DNA of 5,407 nucleotides, taken from contig JASHZA010000033.1 in NCBI GenBank assembly GCA_030042765.1, positions 1-5,407 on the forward strand, read 5' to 3'. The notes under the pieces were generated by a model. That model did no database searches, was not told the origin of the DNA, and saw only the letters and a list, made by a program, of their open reading frames with translations. This document shows positions 1-5,407 of this stretch, in pieces. This DNA comes from Candidatus Binataceae bacterium. Its GTDB lineage: Bacteria; Desulfobacterota; Binatia; Binatales; Binataceae. The position numbers were made by a program, and so were the translations under genes. Within the stretch, counting starts at the first letter, position 1, and each line of letters starts with the position of its first letter.

Positions 1-167
1 GGGTAATTGCCGCCGGATGCGAGGAGCCGGAGGTGGCTGCGCGCCTGGGATGGGAGGCTGCGGACACGCTGGATGAGGCGATCGCGATGGCCACTTCCGC
101 GCTGGGACGGTCGGCCACGATCACTTATCTGCACCTGCCTCCGCTGGTCATAGCCGATGTCGAATAG
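1..167 (+). CDS. C-terminal end of a probable LarA-like (DUF2088) protein, 5' partial
   Basis: An open frame enters from the left edge (first full codon at position 3) and ends at TAG 165-167, giving 54 residues. The readable part includes GWEAADTLDEAIAMA, then ALGRSATITYLHLPP and a short IADVE end. From memory, an 'LG(F/W)..A.tleEAl..A....G...' helix followed by a strand and a proline-containing end resembles the C-terminus of the LarA / DUF2088 family (nickel-pincer lactate racemase and relatives), which are cytoplasmic enzymes. No catalytic or cofactor residues lie in this fragment, so substrate and activity cannot be judged. The third-position G/C bias matches the next gene, which supports it being real coding sequence. 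Its stop codon lies inside the next gene (11 nt overlap), which suggests a shared transcript. That this is a coding 3' end is fairly sure; the family name is tentative. Confidence 0.55.
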   Translation, partial: VIAAGCEEPEVAARLGWEAADTLDEAIAMATSALGRSATITYLHLPPLVIADVE

Positions 168-1791
168 CAATGGAGTCCGTAACGGGACGAGCCGGACTGC
201 GAATGGCGGGATGCCGCCACTCGAGCAGATACTGCGCAAACGGCGCATTCTGATCACTGGTGCGACCGGGTTTCTCGGCAAGGTGCTGCTCTACCTTTTG
301 CTGCGGCACCATCCGGAAATCGAACGCATCTACCTGCTGATTCGCGGCGATCGCAAATCGAGCCTTAACCGCTTTCGGCGGGAAATTCTCGATTCCCCCG
401 CGATGGCGCCGTTGCGCGAGCACCTGGGCAGCCGCTTCGACCGCTACGTCGAAGAGCGTGTCGCCGTGGTGGCCGGCGACATTACCGAACCCGACCTGAT
501 AGCCGACGAACAGGACGCGATCGGGCATGGCGCGGTGGACGTGGTGGTCCATTGCGCCGGGCTGGTCAATTTCGAGGCTTCGCTTGAGAAGGCGCTCGCG
601 ATCAATACGGTAGGTGTCGGCAATGTTGTCGAGTTCTGCCGCAAGCGCGGCGCCGCACTGGCTCACGTATCGACCTGTTACGCGGCAGGCGCGGCCGACG
701 GCCATCGCTTCGAGGACGATATCCCCACCGACTGGTGCCCTAACGGACGGCGCAATTTCAACCTGCAACGCGAAATTCGCGACGCGCTCGCCGCATGCGA
801 TCGGGTCGAGACCGAATCGCGCGACCACTCGCGTCAGGCTGCGCTGCGCACGGCGGCCGAGGACGATCTCGACGGTAACAACGGCGACGGCGAAAGCCAT
901 GAGCATCGCCACGAATCGCGGCGCAAGCAGTGGGTCGAGGAGCGGCTCAAGCAAGTCGGGCGCGAACGTGCGCTAAGTTGGGGATGGCCCAACACTTACA
1001 GCTATACCAAGAGTCTCGGCGAGCAACTGGTGCTGGCTGCGCGGGATTCGATTGCAGCAACCGTGGTGCGGCCATCGGTGATCGAAAGCGCGCTCCGGGA
1101 TCCCTTGCCCGGGTGGAACCAGGGAGTAAATACGAGCGCGCCGCTGACGTATCTTTCAGGGCGCGGTTATCGCTTTTATCCGGCACGCGGCGAGCTGGTG
1201 CTGGACATCATCCCGGTCGACTTCGCGGCTCATGCGATTATTCCGATCGTATGCGCCCTGCTGCTCAAGCGGCATCAGCCAATTTACCAGCTCTGCACTT
1301 CCGACGTGAATCCGCTGCCAATGCGCCGTCTGGTCGAGCTAACCGCACTGAGCAATCGGCGCGAGCATCGCAAGAACCCCGGCGGCCCGATGGGCAAACT
1401 GGCACCACACCTGGAGGCCGTGGTCGTCTCCCAGAACACATACGAGCTGGTGAGCCACACGTTGCCCGCCCTGCTCAAACAGTCGGCGGCGCTCGCGAAG
1501 ACGCTGATGGGCGAGGCGTCGGCGCCGGTGCGCAAGTTCGAACAGCAAGTCGACAAGCTTTACGACAACGCTGAGTTGGCGCGGTCCATGGTGGAAGTAT
1601 ACCGCCCCTATATCCAGGATCTCGTCTACACTTTCCATGGCAAGAATGTCCGCGACCTTTACCGTACACTTGCGCCCGCAGACGCCGAGCGCCATCCGTT
1701 CCTTCCCGCCGAGATCGATTGGAATGACTACTGGATAAACGTCCACATGCCCGGGTTGCGACGACACATCTTCCCGCAACTCGAAATGCAT
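157..1791 (+). other. Domain: alcohol-forming fatty acyl-CoA reductase (FarA-like), residues about 1-545
   Basis: The dinucleotide-binding motif GATGFLGK is at residues 35-42 and is followed by a strand-helix pattern ending in IYLLIRG. The short-chain dehydrogenase catalytic set is visible as Ser172 in HVSTCY and Tyr281-x3-Lys285 in TYSYTKSLGE. RPSVIESAL (305-313), PGW (318-320), IIPVDF (351-356) and IYQLC (376-380) are further blocks I recognise from Marinobacter FarA and eukaryotic FARs. The region after about 380, up to the LPAEIDWNDYW segment near 516-526, corresponds to the FAR C-terminal region. The whole reductase seems present, not only the Rossmann half found in NRPS/PKS terminal reductases. 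This favours four-electron reduction of an acyl thioester to a primary alcohol, though aldehyde release cannot be excluded. Confidence 0.92.
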
Positions 1792-4530
1792 ACCCGCGGC
1801 CGCCCGCGCGCGCTGCTGCGGCATAAGACGCTGACCGAGATGCTCGACCGCGCGGCCGAGCGCTATGGAGCCCGGCCGGCGATCGAGGCACGCAAGCCGT
1901 CGGGTCAGCGTGCGTCGCTTACATACCGCGAGTTGCGCGACGCAGCGCACCGGGCGGGGGTCCTGCTGGGCAACCGTGGGATCAAGCCGGGCGACCGGGT
2001 GCTGATCGTGAGCGAGAATTCGCCCGATTGGGTCGTCGCGTACTTTGCGATCCTGTACGCAGGCGCAATCGCGGTCCCGCTGGATCATCTGATTGCCCCG
2101 GATGAATTGACCACGATCGCCGCGATTGCCGAGCCGCGCGCCGCATTGGTCTCGACCGGATGCGCGAAACGTCTGGGCGCGGCGGTGCGCGCGAGCGCTC
2201 CCATGGCGATCGAATTGGGCGAGCTGCAGCGGCCGTTCGTACTGCGGGCCAAGACGGTCTCATTTGTCCCAGAGCGCAAGACGCTTGCCTCGATGGTTTT
2301 CACTTCCGGCACCACCGGCGCGCCCAAGGGCGTGATGCTGACGCACGGCAATTTCACGTCGGAAGTGATGATGCTGGGGCGGGTATTCGCGCTCGACGGC
2401 AATGACGTCGTGCTGTCATTGCTCCCGCTGCACCATACGTTCGAGTTCACGTGCGGGATGTTGCTGCCGCTGGCGAACGGCGCGCGTATCGTCTATCCGA
2501 TCGGGGTCGATGCGGCGAGCCTGTCGCGCACGCTGGCCGACGTGCGACCGACAGCGCTGATCGGAGTTCCGGCCCTGTGGGAAGCCGTGCATCGGCGGAT
2601 TGTAGACGAGGTCGAGGCACGCGGGCCGTTCTTCCAGGCCGCCTTCGGGCAGTTGCGCGATCTGAACCGCCGCCTGGACCACGATTACCACCTCAATCTC
2701 GGCAACATCATTTTTCGCCAGGTTCACACCGCCCTTGGCGGCAGGCTCAAGCTTGCCGTAAGCGGCGGGGCCGCACTGCCGCAACGGGTTGCGCAATTCT
2801 TCAACGATATCGGGGTCAAGCTGCTCGAAGGCTATGGGCTCACCGAGTCGGCGCCCGTTCTCAGCGTCTCGCGCCCCGAGGAGCCCGTGATACCGGGCTC
2901 GGTCGGCGAACCGTTGGGCGGCGTCGAGCTCAAACTGGACACGTCCGATGGCGGCGAAGTCGGCGAGATTATCGCGCGCGGCCCCAACGTGATGGTCGGC
3001 TACTACCGCAACCAGGCCGCCACGGACGAAGTGCTCAAGGACGGCTGGCTGCATACGGGCGACCTCGGCCGCTTCGATAGTGAGGGCCGGCTCTACATTG
3101 TTGGCCGCGCCAAGGACGTGATCGTCGATTCGGGCGGCAACAACATCTACATCGATGAACTCGAAGAGGCTTACGGTCATTCGCCATACGTCAAGGAACT
3201 GGCGGTGGTCGGGCTCAAAGTCGCTCAGGGAGAGCAGGTAGCCGCGCTGGTCGTGCCGCAATACGCCAAGGGCGAAAGCCGGCGCGCGGTCGAGGATCGG
3301 CTGCGCGAGCATTTCGAGAAGGTCAGCGGCGGGCTCAATCCGCACAAGCGCATCCGCATCCTGCGCTTCACCGATGCGGAATTGCCGCGTACGCGCACGC
3401 GCAAGATCAAACGGAGCGAGGTCGCCGCGATCGTGCGCCGGATGGTAGAAAGCCACGCCGACCAACGCACCACCGTGAGCAGCGAAGTCGAGCCGTGGCT
3501 TGCCCAGGCATTGGCCCAGGTGGCGAGCGTCGCGCCCGAAATCACGCCTGCGACGCGGTTAATCGAGGACCTTGGGCTCGATTCGCTTGCGCTCGCGGAG
3601 CTTGGCGAGCATATCGCGGTCAAGGCTGGACGCGAGTTAAGCGCCGAGGAACTGTCAAACCTCAGTACCGTCGACGATCTCCAGCGGCTGGTTGGCCAGG
3701 GACAGAACCGCCCTCGCCTGCCCTCGTACGCGCGATTCGCGCAGCCCTACACGATAGAGCTGCCGGGCGCGCTCAGACGCATCGGCGAGCGGACGTTTCG
3801 ACGTTCGCTCGACACGGCCTTCGAGAGGTGGCTCAAACCGCGCGTGCTGGGAAGCGGCAATATTCCGGCGAATCGCAATGTGCTGGTCGTCGCGAATCAT
3901 GCCAGCCACGTGGATTTTGGCCTGGTGAGCTATGCGCTGGGTGCCATGGGGCGGGAACTGATGGTGTTGGCGGCAAAGGATTATTTCTTCAACACCGGGC
4001 TGCGGCGATTCATCGCGACCAATTTCACGCGGCTGATCGCATTCGACCGCGAACGCGCGCAAATCGAATCGCTGGACGAGGCGCTGGCGGAGCTTGGCTC
4101 CGGCCGCAGTGTCCTGATGTTTCCGGAAGGTACGAGGTCGCCCGACGGGGCGCTCCACGAATTCAAGAGCGGCGCTGGTTACGTGGCGCTGCACAGCGGA
4201 TGCGACGTGCTGCCGGTCCACATCACCGGTACTTACGAGGTGCTAGGCAAGGGTCACATGATCCCACGTCGCGCGCCGGTCGAGGTCAGGATCGGACGAC
4301 CGATCGCGAACGCCGAACTGCGCGCGCTGGCTGAGGATTCCGAAGGGACCGGCGCCTACCGCAAGCTCGCTGACCGCATGCGCGAAGCCGTGATAGCGCT
4401 GGTCGAACGCCGGACGCCGGCGCGGCCTCGCCCGCGGCCGGCAGCGGCTCAGGCGGAAGAGAAGGAAACAGAGGCGCAGTCCGTCAGGAAAGCTCGTGCC
4501 TCGCGCGCGGACAAACGGGCAAAGGCGTGA
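157..4530 (+). CDS. Four-domain fatty acyl reductase / acyl-AMP ligase / acyl carrier / PlsC acyltransferase fusion (ElbD-like)
   Basis: This 1457-residue protein carries an alcohol-forming fatty acyl-CoA reductase (about 1-545), a long-chain acyl-adenylating enzyme (about 553-1095), an acyl carrier domain (about 1108-1180, Ser1143) and a PlsC-type acyltransferase (about 1200-1415), followed by a basic tail. The set could activate a fatty acid with ATP, load it on the built-in carrier or on CoA, reduce it to a fatty alcohol with NAD(P)H, and acylate a glycerol-phosphate or related acceptor. As I recall, myxobacterial ElbD of ether-lipid synthesis has the same kind of domain set; this assignment is inference. 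No signal peptide is present, so it should be cytosolic and probably membrane-associated through the acyltransferase. ATG 157 is the first possible start, because an in-frame TAG sits at 151-153. No clear Shine-Dalgarno precedes it, so coupling to the upstream gene is likely. Met19 (211) is a poorer alternative. It overlaps its downstream neighbour by 4 nt. Confidence 0.96.
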   Translation: MSNSNGVRNGTSRTANGGMPPLEQILRKRRILITGATGFLGKVLLYLLLRHHPEIERIYLLIRGDRKSSLNRFRREILDSPAMAPLREHLGSRFDRYVEERVAVVAGDITEPDLIADEQDAIGHGAVDVVVHCAGLVNFEASLEKALAINTVGVGNVVEFCRKRGAALAHVSTCYAAGAADGHRFEDDIPTDWCPNGRRNFNLQREIRDALAACDRVETESRDHSRQAALRTAAEDDLDGNNGDGESHEHRHESRRKQWVEERLKQVGRERALSWGWPNTYSYTKSLGEQLVLAARDSIAATVVRPSVIESALRDPLPGWNQGVNTSAPLTYLSGRGYRFYPARGELVLDIIPVDFAAHAIIPIVCALLLKRHQPIYQLCTSDVNPLPMRRLVELTALSNRREHRKNPGGPMGKLAPHLEAVVVSQNTYELVSHTLPALLKQSAALAKTLMGEASAPVRKFEQQVDKLYDNAELARSMVEVYRPYIQDLVYTFHGKNVRDLYRTLAPADAERHPFLPAEIDWNDYWINVHMPGLRRHIFPQLEMHTRGRPRALLRHKTLTEMLDRAAERYGARPAIEARKPSGQRASLTYRELRDAAHRAGVLLGNRGIKPGDRVLIVSENSPDWVVAYFAILYAGAIAVPLDHLIAPDELTTIAAIAEPRAALVSTGCAKRLGAAVRASAPMAIELGELQRPFVLRAKTVSFVPERKTLASMVFTSGTTGAPKGVMLTHGNFTSEVMMLGRVFALDGNDVVLSLLPLHHTFEFTCGMLLPLANGARIVYPIGVDAASLSRTLADVRPTALIGVPALWEAVHRRIVDEVEARGPFFQAAFGQLRDLNRRLDHDYHLNLGNIIFRQVHTALGGRLKLAVSGGAALPQRVAQFFNDIGVKLLEGYGLTESAPVLSVSRPEEPVIPGSVGEPLGGVELKLDTSDGGEVGEIIARGPNVMVGYYRNQAATDEVLKDGWLHTGDLGRFDSEGRLYIVGRAKDVIVDSGGNNIYIDELEEAYGHSPYVKELAVVGLKVAQGEQVAALVVPQYAKGESRRAVEDRLREHFEKVSGGLNPHKRIRILRFTDAELPRTRTRKIKRSEVAAIVRRMVESHADQRTTVSSEVEPWLAQALAQVASVAPEITPATRLIEDLGLDSLALAELGEHIAVKAGRELSAEELSNLSTVDDLQRLVGQGQNRPRLPSYARFAQPYTIELPGALRRIGERTFRRSLDTAFERWLKPRVLGSGNIPANRNVLVVANHASHVDFGLVSYALGAMGRELMVLAAKDYFFNTGLRRFIATNFTRLIAFDRERAQIESLDEALAELGSGRSVLMFPEGTRSPDGALHEFKSGAGYVALHSGCDVLPVHITGTYEVLGKGHMIPRRAPVEVRIGRPIANAELRALAEDSEGTGAYRKLADRMREAVIALVERRTPARPRPRPAAAQAEEKETEAQSVRKARASRADKRAKA
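1813..3441 (+). other. Domain: acyl-adenylating AMP-binding enzyme (FadD / acyl-ACP synthetase type), residues about 553-1095
   Basis: The core motifs of the adenylate-forming superfamily occur in order. The P-loop FTSGTTGAPKG is at 715-725, LPLHHTFEF at 756-764, the adenine-binding EGYGLTES at 891-898, and the ribose-binding Asp969 is in HTGDLG. The hinge region is GRAKDVIV (983-990), and the C-terminal catalytic lysine is probably Lys1083 in PRTRTRKIKR. The family makes acyl-AMP from a carboxylic acid and ATP, then passes the acyl group to CoA or a phosphopantetheine arm. The adjacent carrier domain makes intramolecular loading likely. The LPLHHTFEF block and general layout suggest a medium- to long-chain fatty acid rather than an amino acid. 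Chain length cannot be read from the sequence. Confidence 0.95.
3478..3696 (+). other. Domain: acyl carrier protein (PP-binding), residues about 1108-1180
   Basis: A roughly 70-residue helical segment carries the signature EDLGLDSLALAEL, with Ser1143 as the predicted 4'-phosphopantetheine attachment site. It sits directly after the adenylating domain, as expected for loading in cis, and just before the acyltransferase. The length and the LSNLSTVDDLQRLV end are typical of ACP domains. Activity would need a phosphopantetheinyl transferase, and none is encoded in the window. Confidence 0.93.
3754..4416 (+). other. Domain: PlsC-type glycerophosphate acyltransferase, residues about 1200-1420
   Basis: The catalytic HX4D motif is NHASHVDF (His1248, Asp1253). 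It is followed by LIAFDRER (block II region, 1293-1300), the acceptor-phosphate-binding FPEGTRSPDG (1322-1331) and a LPVHITGTY block IV (1352-1360). All four PlsC blocks are therefore present and appear active. PlsC-family enzymes move an acyl group from acyl-ACP or acyl-CoA to the hydroxyl of glycerol-3-phosphate, lysophosphatidate, dihydroxyacetone phosphate or lysophospholipid; the acceptor here is not determinable. Direct fusion after a carrier domain suggests the carrier-bound acyl chain is its donor. Confidence 0.94.
4405..4527 (+). other. Basic, low-complexity C-terminal tail of the fusion protein, residues 1417-1457
   Basis: After the acyltransferase the protein ends in a segment rich in Arg, Pro, Ala, Lys and Glu, with a PARPRPRPA stretch and an ADKRAKA end. 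It has no recognisable domain and is probably disordered. A positively charged tail could help contact anionic membranes, but this is inference from composition only. Confidence 0.6.
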
Positions 4531-4631
4531 ATCGCGGGCGAGCGGGGTCTTTTTCGCGCCGAGGAAAGCAGCGAATTCTCGCGGTGATCCTGATTTCGGC
4601 GTTCTACTTCGCCGGGCGCCCGGCGTACGCG
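4527..4631 (+). other. Signal peptide of the PLC/nuclease-like protein
   Basis: Residues 2-16 are strongly basic, with SRRGKQR at 10-16. They are followed by a hydrophobic core, ILAVILISAFYFAG (17-30), and a RPAYA cleavage region with Ala33 and Ala35 at -3 and -1. Cleavage before Trp36 would leave Trp as residue 1, the position used for zinc binding through the free amino group in this superfamily. The fit between predicted cleavage and required N-terminus supports both the start codon and the family call. Confidence 0.85.
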
Positions 4632-5407
4632 TGGGATGCGCGAACGCATATGCTGATAGTCCGACTCGCAGTCGGCGCGCTGCCGCCCTCGCCACTCGCC
4701 CGGATTATGTCGGCCAACGAGCCGCTGCTCGAACAGGACGCGGTGGCGCCCGATTTCCAGCTGAAGCGTCTTTACGGCCACGCCGAGGAGATCCGCCATT
4801 ACATCGACCTGGAGTACTTCGGTCCGAATCCATTGGCCGCGCTCGATCCTGACCTTGCGACGATGCGGCGACGCTACGGCGTCCGTACGCTTGATCGCTC
4901 GGGGACATTGCCGTGGACGATCACGGAAACCGCGTCCGCTGTCGCGGCGGCATGGCGCCTGGATGACTGCGCGCAGGTGATTCGGCGCTCCGGGTACCTC
5001 GCGCATTATGTCGGCGACGCCAGCCAACCCCTGCACTCAACCAGGTATTACGACGGTTATGCGGGCGACGCCGGGGTTCATCGCCGCTTCGAAGCTGCGG
5101 TGGACCACGAGGTAGGCGAAATCGAACGGGCAGCGCGCCCACAGGTACGGGCCGCGAAGATCGACTCGGTATGGGCCGTGGAGATTGCCGAAATCGGCCA
5201 GGCTAACGCGCTGGTCCAGGAGGTAATCACATCCGATCGAACCGCACGCGCGGAGGCCGCCGGCGACTCGAGGACGTACGACCGAGCACTGATGCGCAGC
5301 GAGCGTGCGATGATCGCCGGCCAGATCGCGGCGGCGTCGTCTGCGCTGGCTTCGATTTGGCTCTACGAATGGACGCAGGCAGGGAATCCTGCTGCCTGCC
5401 TGGGAGG
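4527..5407 (+). CDS. Exported zinc-dependent phospholipase C / S1-P1 nuclease superfamily hydrolase, 3' partial
   Basis: The frame stays open to the right edge, with 293 residues visible and the C-terminus probably near. A signal peptide (1-35) precedes a mature protein that starts with Trp. The metal ligands of the trinuclear zinc fold occur in order: Trp36, His41, Asp76 (in APDF), His91 (in RHY), His160-x3-Asp164-x5-His170 (HYVGDASQPLH), and His185-x3-Glu189 (VHRRFE). A GTLPW motif precedes them in the middle of the protein. Family members cleave phospholipid head groups or single-stranded nucleic acid outside the cytoplasm. The last ligand is Glu, as in Bacillus cereus PLC, rather than the Asp of P1 nuclease, which mildly favours phospholipase; so does the lipid-enzyme neighbour. 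The GTG start is chosen because it gives a full signal peptide and overlaps the previous stop by 4 nt (GTGA). A later GTG at 4584 would remove the basic n-region. Confidence 0.88.
   Translation, partial: MNRGRAGSFSRRGKQRILAVILISAFYFAGRPAYAWDARTHMLIVRLAVGALPPSPLARIMSANEPLLEQDAVAPDFQLKRLYGHAEEIRHYIDLEYFGPNPLAALDPDLATMRRRYGVRTLDRSGTLPWTITETASAVAAAWRLDDCAQVIRRSGYLAHYVGDASQPLHSTRYYDGYAGDAGVHRRFEAAVDHEVGEIERAARPQVRAAKIDSVWAVEIAEIGQANALVQEVITSDRTARAEAAGDSRTYDRALMRSERAMIAGQIAAASSALASIWLYEWTQAGNPAACLG

Noticed and set aside
148..954. A 268-codon open frame on the minus strand opposite the reductase, with a hydrophobic N-terminal stretch in its translation
   Set aside because: It overlaps the conserved reductase coding sequence over its whole length and resembles no family. 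It is a mirror of the G/C-rich codon pattern.
1339..2088. A 249-codon minus-strand open frame across the reductase/ligase boundary
   Set aside because: It is antisense to conserved coding sequence, with no recognisable motifs and no supporting start context.
2416..3465. A 349-codon open frame on the minus strand inside the adenylating domain
   Set aside because: It is fully antisense to strongly conserved adenylation motifs. Long reverse frames are expected opposite G/C-biased codons, and its translation shows no recognisable domain.
4536..4556. A G-rich run followed by a short T-run (TCTTTTT) just after the fusion gene, considered as a terminator
   Set aside because: No stable GC hairpin sits directly before the T-run, and the region encodes the signal peptide n-region of the overlapping next gene.
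4496..4852. An alternative plus-strand frame spanning the end of the fusion gene and the start of the third gene
   Set aside because: The competing frame from 4527 encodes a signal peptide and all zinc ligands of a known superfamily, while this one gives an Arg/Ala-rich translation with no motif.

Overview
The window is a dense, one-direction (+ strand) stretch of a GC-rich bacterial genome. It holds three genes and almost no non-coding DNA: the 3' end of an upstream gene (to 167), one very large complete gene (157-4530), and a third gene that starts at 4527 and runs off the right edge. Both junctions are overlaps (11 nt and 4 nt), so the three are probably one transcript with coupled translation. 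The strong G/C bias at third codon positions and the multidomain lipid enzyme suggest a proteobacterial or myxobacterial-type lineage (Myxococcota, 'Deltaproteobacteria' or Candidatus Binatota-like). Nothing in the window fixes the taxon.

The central gene encodes a 1457-residue fusion with four recognisable catalytic or carrier units. In order they are an alcohol-forming fatty acyl-CoA reductase resembling Marinobacter FarA, a long-chain acyl-adenylating (AMP-binding) enzyme, an acyl carrier domain with an intact LGLDSL phosphopantetheine site, and a PlsC-type glycerophosphate acyltransferase. All the main catalytic motifs look intact. As I recall it, the domain content matches ElbD, the multifunctional enzyme of bacterial ether-lipid biosynthesis in myxobacteria. 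The protein has the parts to activate a fatty acid, hold it on its own carrier, reduce it to a fatty alcohol and esterify a glycerol(phosphate)-type acceptor. Ether lipid precursors or wax-ester-like products are the two leading readings.

The third gene starts at a GTG that overlaps the stop of the fusion gene. It encodes an exported zinc-dependent phospholipase C / S1-P1 nuclease superfamily enzyme. Signal peptide cleavage would expose the N-terminal tryptophan that this fold uses as a zinc ligand. Its placement next to a lipid-building enzyme favours a phospholipid-cleaving role. The upstream fragment looks like the C-terminus of a LarA-like (DUF2088) protein, but this rests on only 54 residues. 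No RNA genes, mobile elements, CRISPR arrays or convincing terminators were seen.
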